Below are positions 44,798 through 57,421 of a stretch of 64,000 bases of DNA, piece after piece. The DNA lies in assembly GCF_001540865.1 (NCBI RefSeq), contig NC_033631.1:8321740-8385739 (forward strand), given 5' to 3'. The DNA comes from Ananas comosus. Lineage: Eukaryota > Streptophyta > Magnoliopsida > Poales > Bromeliaceae. Under the pieces are notes generated by a model. It had not been told where the DNA came from, did no database searches, and was given only the letters and a program-made list of their open reading frames with translations. Position 1 is the first letter of the stretch. Each line of letters begins with the position of its first letter. Position numbers and translations under genes: made by a program.

Positions 44798-45527
44798 AAC
44801 TATGTCGCTATGTCAGTAAAGCCTCACTCCAAATACTTCTATATTCGTCATATTTATTTTCCTACGAAATTTGGCGCTAAGTCACACTCCATTTCTAAAT
44901 GCATATGCAGAAATCAAATTGCGTATACCATCGAATTGCGCTGGGCAGTTTTGTTCTTTATTTCTCTCTGTTGAGCAATCTTACTACAATCATTTTATTA
45001 AGTCTATTAGCTTATTATGCCTATTGTGTCCATCTTACTTTTCTTTAACCCTTAATTTTTTTCGGAACCAAAAAAAAAAAAAAAAATCTAATACCTGTTG
45101 GAGTTTTTGGTGTGGGCCTACAGACATGCTAAGAAAACAAAATTATTTTCTTCCCAAAATGCCCTCATAGACAGTGGCTTCTGAATTAAATGATGCCTTT
45201 TTGGACCCACAACCACATTTTTATAAGCAAAAAAGTATTGGCACAATATTTTGTACAGGAGTTATTTGGAAGGGGTAAACACCTAACCCTATCTAAAAAT
45301 AGATGGATAACTATGTTTCCAACAAGAAAGCCTTGTGAAAGCACTAACAATTATTTGTTTTGTTAGGCCGCACTTCTGATTTCAACAACATTCATTTTCA
45401 ATAAAATATTTGATGTTAGAAAAATTTAGTGCTTCTGTTGCAGTAAAAATTAAACAGCAACATATTGACATCCACAAACATGCATGTCCTGAGATTCTAA
45501 AATTGACATCAAAACGAGACCTATTTG

Positions 45528-45682
45528 TTTTTTTTTTTTGGAAAGATAGGTAGCACGCTACCCGCTTCGTTTATTTTATTTAGAAATAAACTTAGCTGAA
45601 AATATGAATCAACTAGGATTCGAACTTGGGTTTCGAATACCAACTACCAAACCTTTTGCCACTTGCTCTAGAGACGGTCAGT
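45528..45682 (-). mobile_element. tRNA-derived SINE, tandem copy 1
   Basis: On the minus strand: A box TAGAGCAAGTGGC (45658-45670), B box AGTTCGAATCC (45616-45626), then body, GGGTAGCGTGCTACC stem-loop and poly(A). Pol III promoter spacing is normal. The target word AAAACGAGACCTATTTG flanks it on both sides. Confidence 0.8.
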
Positions 45683-45698
45683 AAAACGAGACCTATTT

Positions 45699-45851
45699 GT
45701 TTTTTTTTTGTGAGATAGGTAGTACGCTACCCGCTTCATTTATTTAATTTAGAAATAAACTTAGCTGAAAATATGAATCAACTAGGATTCTAACTTCGGT
45801 CTCGAATACCAACTACCAAACTTTTTGCCACTTGCTCTAGAGACGGTTAGT
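45699..45851 (-). mobile_element. tRNA-derived SINE, tandem copy 2
   Basis: Same unit as copy 1 with a few changes. The B box is weakened (TCTAACTTCGG on the plus strand instead of TCGAACTTGGG). The same AAAACGAGACCT word precedes and follows it. Confidence 0.8.
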
Positions 45852-45867
45852 AAAACGAGACCTGTTT

Positions 45868-46019
45868 GTTTTTTGTTTTTTTTTTTTTTTTTTTTTTTTT
45901 TTTTGGCCCCGGATTCACACGTACACCAACTNCGCTTCATTTATTTCATTTAGAAATAAACTTAGCTGGAAATGTGAATCAACTAGGATTCGAATTTGGG
46001 TCTCGGGTACCAACCACCA
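45868..46019 (-). mobile_element. SINE, tandem copy 3, 5'-truncated
   Basis: Long poly(A) (45868-45904 as T on plus), then disturbed sequence around an N at 45932. The body and B box are present; the A-box end is missing before GACCTATTTGTTG. Confidence 0.75.
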
Positions 46020-46113
46020 AGACCTATTTGTTGTTAGTAGCTTCTTATGCTTTTAACCCAAAAGATGTGGATATATGCTTCTCTGGTTTCTAGTAGGACC
46101 ATAAAAGTTAGGG

Positions 46114-46405
46114 CAAATTATACTTTTGGTCCTCAAATTAGGAGTCTGGCTACACTTTGGTTCTACACTTTTGACTCTCAAACTTGAAACTTTCAGAATT
46201 ATTACAATCAAATCGTATAATTCAATTTAGTTGGCTAAATATTAACAATTTGTTAATGTAGAATTGTTGAAAAAGTATTGCAATTGATGATGCCACGTCA
46301 CTTTGATATATCAACGATGCGCGAATGTTTTACTCAACTGTATTATATTGTGGAACTCGAAATGTCACCCGCCCCATAGTTTGAGTATGAAACTAGCAAT
46401 TTAAT
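46114..46405. mobile_element. MITE-like element with TTTGGTCCTCAAA ends, copy 2
   Basis: GGGCAAATTATACTTTTGGT then CCTCAAATTAGG at the left. Internal TTTAGTTGGCTAAATATT and ACGTCACTTTGATATATC parallel copy 1. The right end is degraded. Confidence 0.5.
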
Positions 46406-46706
46406 GTAAATATTATATCTTATAATCGAATTGATGTGATTTACGCGACGTGTTATTCTTATTCTTATTAAACTTTCTCACTGTACGCAATGCATACTCT
46501 CCGAATTAATCCGAAAATAGAAGCATAGCTAGTTTTGTGGAATCTTTGTAGCCCCTAAAAATTATTCCGAGTGATCCTACACATGTGATCGTCCTTTTAC
46601 CTAATTAAGTGCGTACTACACACAGGAAGGAGCACATGGCGAGGGAATAATCATAGTCATATCCGTTTATAAATAAGTAGTGGGCACGAGGAGTTCATAG
46701 GGATAA

Positions 46707-47118
46707 GGATTAATTTCATACAGGTCCTTATAAATATAATAAATAATAAATATATCTCTAAAAAATTTAGTTGTTATATATTGTTCTTACAAAAGTCCAG
46801 ATATTTTCAAATATATTCATGTTCTTAGAATCCTTTAGAAAAATTTAGTTAGCCATAGATTAAATATTTAACCCTGGTTAGATTTTGATATTTTTAACTT
46901 TTTTATATTAAACTGTTATGACTTTTGGAGGGATATATTTGTGATGACAAAGTAAAAAAAAAAATAAACAGTTTTCTAACGGTTCTTTGACGATAACAAA
47001 TCAGAGGGACATATTTGAAAATATCAGAACTTTTGCAGGAACAAAATATAAAAGTTGCACTTTCTAAAGATATATTTGTCATTTACTATATTCGCAAGGA
47101 CATTTATGAAATTAACCC
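46707..47118. mobile_element. Mutator-like MITE with GGATTAATTTCAT ends
   Basis: 412 bp. GGATTAATTTCATACAGG at the left, ATTTATGAAATTAACCC at the right. Flanked by TAGGGATAA and TAGGAATAA (8 of 9 match), i.e. a 9-bp duplication. No open frame of interest. Confidence 0.75.
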
Positions 47119-48057
47119 TAGGAATAAGGAGGGGCTCTTCGGAATAGTAAGGTAAAAAAAAAAACATATAGAATTTATCTGAATTATGAATTATTGCAGG
47201 TCTAAACCACCTTAAAGAGGAAGAAGTATAAGAATGGAAGAGAGATATATAAAATATACAATTTTTTGACAAATACAAAAATATTATTAATCAAATCTAA
47301 AAATTAATTATATTAACTGAATGTTACGTATATATGGAGTCGATATCTGAAGCCTATTATAATTGAAGATAATAAATTCTGATATACCTACAAACCTAAA
47401 TATATCAAAAATAACCAAAATGCCAAAACAGAGGTCTAAACAGTTGAATTTAGGCCTCAAATTCTGCCGGAATGGCTTTGTCATTCTTTGTGTAGATTTC
47501 GAAAATATTTTCTGAATTATAATTGTTTGCTGGAAAGAGACACTATAGTGAAAAGTTATGACCGTTTAAAAATTTTCCACGCCGGTTGTAAAAATTGCTG
47601 AACCCAATGAAATTTTCGACCCAGCTTGATTGCGTCACATTTTTTAAGAAACTCTAATGTTAAATTAGCTGTATCAACTATCTAACATTTCAATTTATTT
47701 GATTTGAGTCAGTCAACTATATAATTAAGATAATTATTTATTTTAAATAAATTTATAATTGCGAAAAGTTGCATACTAATTAAATCTGTACAGATAAACA
47801 ACACATTTAAAATTTGAAAGCAACTTATCTGAACTATGGACAATTTTAAATCAGCTACCTAATATTTCAAAAGTTTAATTTTACTATCCAATCATTCAAT
47901 TTATTGGATTTGAGTTAGTCAACAATATTTTGACTGAAAATATTGAAGATAATTGCTTACTTTAATAAATTTATATAAACAAAAATTATATAAAATATAT
48001 TAATTAAATCTGTAAAAACAAACGACAAATTCAAAATTTGAAGTTGAAGTATCATTG

Positions 48058-49939
48058 TGTGGTATCCCTGGAGTACAGCAGGTGAGACTTGTCAACACGT
48101 CGGGAGAGTGTCGGGACAAGTCCAAGTCGCGTTGGCGCGAAATGGACGCCGAACGGACTCAGTGGAGACGCGAGGGCATGAGTTAGCACTGGAATCTACA
48201 AAATACAAATTTTCTGCTTGCTGTACCGGTACAACCATCAAGGCGTACCGGTACATCTTGCTATACAGGTACAACATCAGAGGTGTACCGGTACACAGCG
48301 CATGTCCCTGCGCAGACTGCTCTCGGGTTGCCATTTGTACCAGTACAAATGCCCGTGTACCGGTACACCAGGATAGGTAAGGGGCTTTTTAGTAATTCTC
48401 TTACCTTGATTGTATCACCATCCCTTCTCCCTCGCTATATAGGATAGAGAGATCAGAGAGGAGAGGATTAGTGTGCTCTCTCTCTTCCCCTTATGCTTGA
48501 CCATGCGTGGTGGAGGAGCTCGGGTGCAGTTCGGGTGTTGTCGACGTCGCGCCGCGGTGCCGTTCGAGCGTGTCTTCGTCATCGTAGCGCTGCGGGGAGG
48601 CCGGGCGAGGGTGCGTTTCCGCCGTTCTCGACATCGTGTAGGATTGGGAGTAGCTTTTAAGGTAGGTTAATCGTCGGTTTGTCTTCTAAGAATATAGAGA
48701 TAGTCGGCATGTGTCGTTGTAGTTGTTTTTGCATATCCTACTTGCTCGATTCATGAATTTGGTGTTTCTTTTATAAAAATCTGAATTGGAGCCTAGTGTT
48801 ACTAAATCTACTTGCACATGTTGGACTTGAATATGACTTAGGAGAAAACCTGCGATTGAACCTGTCACATACTTAAACTATCGGATTTAGCTCTAGGAGC
48901 CGTTGTTATTTTGTATCGCCGCAGTATCGGCGTGGTGGATACTCCAGGTAGTTTAGATTTCAGTTATGATCGTACTGGGATGCTGAGTGTATTTTTACAG
49001 TAGCTTTCAGACTGTTCCGGACTATTGGGGGCCGTCGGGGTTGACGGTGGACCTATATTGCCGTTTTGGCGTCAGAATGTGCCGAGGGCACATGACCTGT
49101 TGGTTGTTAGACCAGTTGGACCTGATTTACTTGACTTTGGCTTGTGAGAACCTGATTGAGCTCGACAGAGATACGCTGCATACTCGGTTGGGTAGCTCCC
49201 ACGAGTGCCACTCCGGAGATGGGCGTTGTGTTTTTGCGTTGGTGTCGTTCGTGCAGGTTGGATTTGCTTTCCACGGACCGCTTAGTGTGGAGGTAGCTGT
49301 ATAGTCGCAACCGGGCGGAATGGGTGTGTTCACAGTCCCAGGGATGGGTATGCTTACAGTTTCTAGTGAGATTGGGTCAGCATTGACTTTTATTACAATT
49401 AATTAGTGTAGAGCAGGATAGTGTAGCGGCATTTAGCTGTAAATTTTTTCCAGCTTTTCCTACTATCTTTGCTTTCTTCTGTAGACTTGGTGGGTGGACC
49501 GACGATGTTGAGGGCGGTACCCACTGAGAACTACTTGTTTTTACAGTAGTTTTCACGCCCAGTTTTTACCCTATTTTTGCAGAGCCTGCTGTTCCGGCTG
49601 CTGCTTTCTCGGAGACTGATCGTGGCAAAGGCGTTGCCAGTTAGAGCCCTTCCCAGTTGCTGCTGTTCGAGTGGTTACCAACTGCAGGTAGTGCTAGTTT
49701 TTGAGTTTCTTATTTATACTTGTTGTATCTCGTTGGGCGAGCTTTTTTGTATACCTGGATGTATGTATGTATATGGAACTTGTTCCTGTTTATACCAGTT
49801 TTATTCGAGCAGCTCTATACTACTGGTTGTAATATTGTATGTGTTACAGGTACACCTACTCTTCGTATACAGGAAAAAAATTTTTGTGTACGGCGGATTT
49901 ATCGGCGTGCCTGAAAAACGTGTAATCCGGGGCGTGACC
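48058..49939 (+). mobile_element. Putative solo LTR, about 1.88 kb, probably Ty3/gypsy
   Basis: TGTGGTATCCCTGG to GGGGCGTGACC, flanked by CATTG (48053-48057) and TATTG (49940-49944), a 4 of 5 target duplication. Higher GC than its surroundings. Holds six GTACCGGTAC-like palindromes (48223-48366) and then a TATATAGG box near 48435, as in a U3 region. No internal domain or second LTR. Orientation from the TATA position. The superfamily is inferred from size and style. Confidence 0.5.
48223..48366 (+). promoter_or_regulatory. Cluster of six GTACCGGTAC palindromes upstream of a TATA box
   Basis: At 48223, 48245, 48263 (ATACAGGTAC), 48285, 48337 (GTACCAGTAC) and 48357. Four of six are perfect; spacing is about 18-22 bp apart from one 52-bp gap. 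Could be a transcription-factor array of the LTR promoter. Confidence 0.6.
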
Positions 49940-50139
49940 TATTGACTGACTTAAATTATACAAATTGAGAGGTAGAGTAGTAAAATCAAAATTTTGAACG
50001 GTTGGGCAGTCTGACTCAAAATGACAGTTCAAGTAAATTCTGTACATTCTTACTAATATCTTATTCGATATATCTTTTGGATTTACTTAAAAAACTTGTA
50101 CATTTAGTAGGAGAAGTATACAATCAAATACCATGTGTT

Positions 50140-50905
50140 ATGAACACTTTTATAAGTTTCGCGTGTCCGTATTGGAATTGGACTCGTATCCGACATGAAC
50201 ACAACATAGACGTGCGTTTTGACGCAGGTCTATAGCGCATCCCATTAAAAAATAATATATATTTTTTTATTTTATGTTTTCTTATGTATATATAATATAA
50301 AATAAAATATTTTATCTTTTTAATGAATATATACAAATTTTTTTGACGGTACAAATAAATTATGTATAGTGAAATTTTTTTTTTTAGAATATATGAACTA
50401 TCAATAAAAATTTTATTAACTTTCATTTATACGGAAAATATAATAACATTTTAATAAAATTAATATTTTATATATAATAAATAGAATTGAGCTATAATAC
50501 TATTAATAGTATTTGAGCTCTTTTGCTATCAAGTTTTAAACCTTTGAATAAAAAATTATAGGGTTAGGATGATACTAGTCCCTCATCAGGGTTTAGTGGT
50601 GGTCCTCCTAGGGTTGAGTGGATGGCTGGTTGAATAGTATGATTTAAAAGTTAGAATTGATTAAATTAAGTGCAGATCTAATAGCTAATTAAAAAATTGA
50701 TAGTAAAAACTCAAATACTACTAATTGTATTCCAACTCAACTCATAATAAATTTATATTATTGTATTGATAAAACTATATATTATTAGTGGTGTCTATGT
50801 TGTGTCAGTGTCATGTCAGTGTCCTAATTTTTTTGGAGGCTGTTGAGTTGCCATTTTCAGAGTCATGTCTGTGGCCCGTGTTTCTGTTCGTAACGCCTAC
50901 ATCAA
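50140..50905. repeat. Repeat with GTGTCCGTATTGGA and CATGTCAGTGTCC words, split by a foldback element
   Basis: The left part (50140-50480) and right part (50765-50905) match the left and right of 55550-55960. The intervening 50484-50743 is a short-body foldback copy. Confidence 0.5.
50484..50743. mobile_element. Short-body foldback MITE, diverged, nested
   Basis: GAATTGAGCTATAATAC and CTATTAATAGTATTTGAGC at the left; ACTCAAATACTACTAATTG at the right. The body has TCCTAGGGTTGAGTGG and GGTTGAATAGTATGAT. Confidence 0.7.
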
Positions 50906-51291
50906 ATGCAATTTTATTGCTTTACTAAAAAAATAAGAAAATATTTTTTTGTCTCTAAATTTTCTTTTCTTTTCTTTTCTCTTTCTCTTCATCAAAACGA
51001 AATGTAGAAGTCAAAAATTTAGCTATGAACTAATGCAAGCTACTTCACCTTATGTCATATAAAATTATACGTGTGAACACGTGTGATGTTGAATATGCGA
51101 AGTATTTATCATGAAAACTTTATTTGTGTAACTTTATAAAAAATGTATCTGAAGTCATATAATTTGATTAAATAATTACTTATATGCCTTCAAAACTTCT
51201 CAAATATTTTATACATACACATTTTTTTCAAATATATACCTTATATATTTTTTCATTATTCAAAAATAACTCCGCTATTAGTACTTATTAA

Positions 51292-51514
51292 GACATAGTT
51301 TGATATTGAGTTCTATCTAACGCTATTAAATAAAATGGAATTAAAAAAAAACATACATATAGGGATATACTTCTGCGTTCTCCGGTGGGACCGCAGAAAA
51401 TATATCGTAACCAACTCATCGCAATATGCGGAACACAATATTACGTACGAAAACAAACAGGGTATTTTTCCAATGTACTTTCTCACCGCACGTAACATGA
51501 TCCTAAACGAAGCC
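51292..51514. mobile_element. Tourist-like MITE, copy 2 (opposite orientation)
   Basis: 223 bp, GACATAGTTTGATATTGAG to CCTAAACGAAGCC, flanked by TAA (51289-51291, 51515-51517). Reverse-complement match to 1255-1486. Confidence 0.75.
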
Positions 51515-51933
51515 TAAGTCATCTTTGATCAAACTCAGATTAAATTTTCATCAAAATTAAAAAAATTTAAAACACCTATTTTGCCCCTAATTTAAGAACA
51601 AATAAAAAAAACTGATAGCAACAGAAGAGATATATATGAAAACATAAAAAGTCAAAATACTTTTTTGTTCCTAACTTAAGACCAAATAAAAAAATTTGGT
51701 GACGATAGAAGAGTATGTTTGAAGGAAAAAAAAAATAGTAATATCACAGAGATAACGATAGTTTTTAATAATTCACTAATAGAATTTAACTCTGTGAGTA
51801 TATATGAAATAATTTAGAATGTTAAAAAAATATTTTAATATTAACCTTCTAACAAGATAAAGAGAAAAGTTAGGAACTTTTGAGGGACATATAAGTAATT
51901 GCACTTTTGGTTTACTTGATTTATTATACTACA

Positions 51934-51999
<66 letters not shown>

Positions 52000-52541
52000 G
52001 AGTGAGGCTACTATGCTTCTGGTAGCATAGAGCCTTCCTACTTTCATATCGTTTTTCATGTTGCGACTTTCGAATCGTCGATCGGCTCCGTTGAACTTGA
52101 TCTAGAGTGTTTAAAGTATCTAGAAAATAAATTTTGTAATTTTTCGATATTATTTGTCTAGTGAACTAAGGGGCTCAAAATCAACAGCTGAAAATAAAAA
52201 TCTTACAAAACGTGATAATATGACATTAAAATTTTAGATCAAAGATATTTATCTTGTTTTATATAGTATAAAGAATTTTCTATCAAAATTTCACGTGATT
52301 TGGATATTTCTACACCGTTAAACTTGCAAACGGCTCACCACGGCCTTTAAAATTATTAATTTTGAACCCCTTCGATCACTAGGCAAATGATATCGAAAAA
52401 TCATAAAATTTATTTTCCAAGTACTTCAAATACTTTAGATTAAGTTTAACGGATCCGATCGACGATTTGAAAGTCACAACATCGAAAACGATCTGGAAGC
52501 ACGGAAGGTTCTGTGCTTCTAGAAGCATAGTAGCTTCACTC
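52000..52541. mobile_element. Long-body foldback MITE, GGAAGCAC type, full length and clean
   Basis: 542 bp after (CT)n(TA)n. GAGTGAGGCTACTATGC to AGCATAGTAGCTTCACTC. Long arms TCGAATCGTCGATCGGCTCC and GGATCCGATCGACGATTTG are inverted. A good reference copy; 63206-63748 matches it in the other orientation. Confidence 0.85.
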
Positions 52542-52544
52542 TAT

Positions 52545-55500
52545 ATAACATGCATTAAAGGGGTCAAACATTAATTGTATACAGACGATGTTACATAATT
52601 TGTAAAATGTATTTCTATGTATATATGTCTACGTGCACTTATTGATTCAAACACGAGAGTGATCGATCAATAATAAGTGTCATGCATTCAAAGTCAAAAT
52701 TGGTGTCGTAATTACTTTTGAGCATTTACTTCAAAAAAAAAACAAAAAAGTCATGCTGAACATGTCTTTCTCAACTTTTATGTGTGTAAATAATTATATA
52801 TATACACAAAAACAAACCAAAAGATTAGATTCGTGATTAACTAAAACACTTCTTATATTAAGCTACGCGATCACGCTTAATTAGAAATATTAATTCAAAG
52901 ATCATGTGCTAGCTCAAGGGAAAAAACCAATAGAAGTTTAGTAATAGCTTAATTACGCCGTGCGGCCGTTATAGCTAATTATGTTTAATTTAGTGGCCTA
53001 TAAATGGAGTGTTTTTAGAAGCATGGTGTTCTCCGTTCTAATGGGGCATCTGAATCGACCATTCATATGCTCGATCCATTAGCAAAAAATAATACAAAAG
53101 TAAATAACTTCGCTAACGTTTGAGAGTAACTCTAACCTATCTCTTAATTCATTGGATACATTAAATTTGGTGAAGATGTGTCTCCCAAAAAATTAATTAA
53201 AGCACTAATAGGCTTATTAGCTAATTAAGTAGGATTCAACATGAAGTTATTAAAGTGCTAGCTAGGGTTTGATTGGTTTAGTAGGAGAACCTTCAAAAGA
53301 TGCATTAACAATATTCTATTAGAATCGTATCTTAAGTAGTAGATTTTTTTTATTAAATTGTGGTGTTTACAATTAAATCTTATGCTTTTAGTAAAGTTAA
53401 ATGTCATTGTGCTCCAATACCTCTAAACTTATTACTATTCACTTACTTTTATCTTTTATAGTGTGGTTAGGTCGAATAATAATAGATCCAAGTGTAAAAA
53501 ATTAAAAGTATGTGAATAGTAATACTTTTACATGTATTCGAGCTCAGCACAAGTTAAATGCTAGCTTATTTTATTATTCTATTATTATTAAAGTGTCGGA
53601 TTTTTTTATATATATAATTTCGAGTGCCTGTGTTTTAGTTGTTAAAGTTGCTTTTCTTGTCTTTGTCCTTTTAAGTCAATTTTTTGGATAAATAGGATTA
53701 GAGCTAATTTTTACGACGTTTATTCTGTAATAGGTTATGAGTATAATCCTCATCTTTAATATTTAACAAGTAAAATTTTTATATTATATTAAATGAGTTA
53801 AATCTCTATTTTTTATGTTATCTATCGAAATCACGTGTCTTTCATATTATGCTAGTGAGCGGAGGTATAAAATATATATTTTTGGACTCATTGACAGCTA
53901 ACTTTATAAATAGTAATTATGTGTCGCATTATATAATCTTTTTATCTTTTTAATAAATTACGCAGAAAATCACCCTTCTTCTTGTAGGCCAAAAAAGAGA
54001 AAAGGAAAAGAAAAGGAGAGGTTGGCTAAAAAGGTGGAGAAAGGTTCAAAGCTAAGATTAATGATAAAATAATAAACTTAGCTTTGTTCCAATGAGGTGG
54101 AAAACCATGAAAAAAAACAAAAGCAAGTTAAATATTTGATCTCACACTCTCTAATGGGTTTAGGTTTGCAGATAAAAAAAATCTATAAAACAGAAAAAAA
54201 AAAAAAAAAAAAAAAAAAAAACTTTCTAGTTAAAATTTGTTAAAAAAATTTAAAAAAATTGAAGAATAAAAAAAATTTTTTTTTTTGCCAGAAAACTATT
54301 TTCTAAAACTCTCTCTGCGAATCCAACACAATGAGGAGGATAAAGTGGGAGAATTATTTGATGGTAACACCCTTAACCTTTCTCAACATATTTCAAACCT
54401 ACCATTCTTTTGGTTTCCCATTTCCCTTATCTTCAAGAAAAGTGAAAAAGGAGGCCACACTTTGGATTCATTAAAAAAAAATAAATAAGTAAAAAAGGAA
54501 AAAGTGGGCCTAAAAGAGACTCTCAAAAGTCAGTGTATCAACATTGGGAATTCCAAGATTTGCCAATTAATTAATCAATCAATCAATCAATTAATCAATT
54601 AATTAATTAATCCCCCTTGATTAAATGGGGGTTTGTGTGGGGGTGTGATGAACCCTATAAAGGGCAAAAGTGAGGAAGGGATTACTTTTCACACAAGTCC
54701 CTACCTTTTAAAACCGTTGCAAAAGAGCCACTAACTTAGCACCAGAAATTAATGTTTCAGAAACATACACGTTCTTTCATTCTAATTCTGTATGCGTATC
54801 AAAATTAAAGAACAAATCACACTAAGTAATTAATTAAAAACAAAAAATTATACTTTTTTAAAGAAAAAATTAGAACTCAGAAAGAGACTTGTGTGTCTAA
54901 ACCGGCGGAAAAGTTAGGAGCACTTTTAAAGATATCTTAAAATTGAGGGAGTTGTAATAAAAATTACCATAAATAAGGAGTACCATGATGATGGTTCTAA
55001 TTATATTTTAATGCAAGGGCATCATTCCAAAAGATTACTTTTGATTGAGCCACAAAAGGCAGCAACATGCCTGCAAATTTGCCATTTCCAACCTAACCTA
55101 CTCCTACTTCCCCTCAACCAAAGATTTTATTATAATAATTGCTATAATTGTAGCATATAATATATATATATATATATCCTTTTCTTTAATAATAATATAT
55201 ATAAGTGAAAAGAAAAAGGAAAGATTCCCCTTTTAGATAGTTATTGTATGTTGAAAAGACACCAATAGATTAGTAGCAGTAGTAGTAGTAGTGTGTGGGG
55301 AGTGCTTTTTAATTGTTTTTTTGTTGGAGGATTCCTTCATAAATGAAGTCCCATAATGTGTTGACACTTTTATTAAAGTAGGCCAAATAAGAATAATAGC
55401 ATTTGTTAGATAACTTGTGTAGACAACAAGAGAGAGTTTGCGTTGGGGGGGTGGGGGAAGGCCAAAGCCAATTAACCAACTTTTTCTTGTGGGATATGTA

Positions 55501-57420
55501 ATCTACAAATTTGTAAAAAATATTTACAGATGAAACACATCTTAAATATTAATTTGACTTACGTATTACAGATATTTCTATAAGACTCGCCGTATTTATG
55601 TTGCACATGCCATGAATGCGCATCCGTTGCAGGTCTATAGCATATTTCATTAAAAAATATACATTCTTTTATTTTACTACTTTTATGCATGTACGAAGAT
55701 AAATATATTTGACTTTTTGAAAAACACATACAAATTTTTTTTTGAATAATATAAATTAATTATATATGATGGAGGATTTTTAATATTTTAGCAAAATTAA
55801 CATTTTACATTATTAATAAACATATATTTTTATATTAATATTATACTTTAGTAATTGTGTTCATGTCGTGTCCGTATTATAATTTTTTACAAGTTATCGA
55901 GTCGTCGTGTCTTAGTCATGTCACATTCCGTGTCCTTGCGTTTTATATAAGAGTATTTATTTTGTAACACAGAGGAGTTTTCTATACACTGAATCTACAG
56001 AGAGTTTGTATTTCGATCGCATGCTGATTTTCTTTTGGATTGCTTTTCCAAATAGAATTGCTAACTTTGAGTGCAACATATTTGCTGATGTGTTGCAAAA
56101 AAGAATCAAGCATCATATGATGCATTTAAAACATGCCAAAAATGAAAAAAAAAAAAGGTCATTATTTACAGTATAGATTAAAAAGGTGTCAACATAGATA
56201 ATAAATTTATAGGCAAAAATATTTACATAGGACTAGCTCTGCTACTATATTATTCAAAAGAATAATTTGACAAAATATAATTTAAAATTAATCTTAACAC
56301 TACCTATGTTGATTTCACCTTCAGGTAAATAAAAATAAAAGAAAATTCTCTCTCCTCTCAAAAAGTAGTAAAAGATTATCGCTAAAAATCTGAACTAAAA
56401 TCGAAACCAAATAATTTTAAAAATCACAATCAAATCGAAACCGTCAAAAAATTTTAAATCCTCACAATTCATTCATTATTTGATAAGTTCTACCGGAAAA
56501 TTAAGACTAATTGATTGAACACCTTATAATTGAATCCGTTCCATCCGATTTCAATTAAAATCGTCATGTCCTTTAACTATTAAACACGCAACATAAAAAC
56601 ACCATTTTTTTTTTAGAAAAAAAGTTGTTTAAGTTTTTTGAAGTGATTGACCGTTTTACTTAATATTAAATCAGAAGATCCTAAATTTGAATCGAGCAAA
56701 CGTTCCCACGTCGTGTTATATAAAACTTAGCCAACATATCTAAAACACACAAGTAAATATATATTTATTTATTTATATATTTTCTTTTCTACCTGAGAAA
56801 AGTAAAATCCATTGTCTCACCTAACTACTTTCATATTGCCTAACTTAATTGGTTTATAATAATAATAATAATAATAATAATAATTTGATGTGATGTGGAC
56901 ATCACATAGAAAACTCTCCTGTCTATGTCAATTTCTAATCTAATGTAGTGGTATTTTTTGGACTTAACTAAAATTACATCACTCTATCAATTATATTATG
57001 TTTGGATAATTATTATTTTAATCATATGTGAAAGGATAATCCTTCTAATTAATCTTACCAATTTTATCCAGCCAACAATGTATAAAGATCCGCAAACTTT
57101 AGCAATTTTACAAACAGATCAGTACCGAATTATTATATTTTAGTGATTAGATTGGACCCTTCTGAACTTCATCACATAAATCAATAAATCTTTCTCCTCG
57201 AGCGAGATTACTGGTTTTACCGTTGTTTTGATTGCATATCTTATATATAATTTTATATTTCTTCAAAAAAAAAAAAAAATCTATTTTTTCCTTTCCTAGT
57301 TATGATGATAATTAATTACTAGTTTCTAGTAGACATTTTACAGTACTTTTTATTTTTTTTTAGCCCTTCTATAATTTAGAGTAAAAATGAGAAAGTTTTC
57401 AATTAGCCTTTTTATTATTT
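52545..57420. other. Long AT-rich intergenic interval
   Basis: No gene recognised. Holds a possible foldback-end remnant near 53000-53085 (ATCTGAATCGACCATTC), poly(A) at 54189-54221, AATC/AATT repeats at 54570-54612, a GTGTCC-type repeat at 55550-55960, and (TAA)n near 56858-56883. Confidence 0.55.
55550..55960. repeat. Second copy of the GTGTCC-type repeat
   Basis: GCAGGTCTATAGCATATTTC, ATTAAAAAATATACATTC and GTTCATGTCGTGTCCGTATT parallel 50140-50905. Class unknown. Confidence 0.5.
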
Positions 57421-57421
57421 A

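Larger units (their letters stand above)
47640..50030. mobile_element. MITE-like element (TATCTGAACTAT family), duplicated left arm, split by an LTR
   Basis: Left arms 47640-47825 and 47826-48052 are partial tandem copies; the right arm is about 49945-50030 (GACTGACTTAAATTA). The same family is split by a LINE at 22.5 kb. Confidence 0.5.

Noticed and set aside
44671..44880. Ser-Leu repeat open frame
   Set aside because: Translation of the (TC)n microsatellite.
45616..45670. tRNA gene suggested by A- and B-box motifs
   Set aside because: There is no cloverleaf or acceptor stem; the boxes belong to a SINE with stem-loop tail and poly(A).
48057..49304. Open frames of about 100 codons in the 48-49 kb region
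   Set aside because: They lie inside the putative solo LTR, overlap on both strands and match no retroelement protein.
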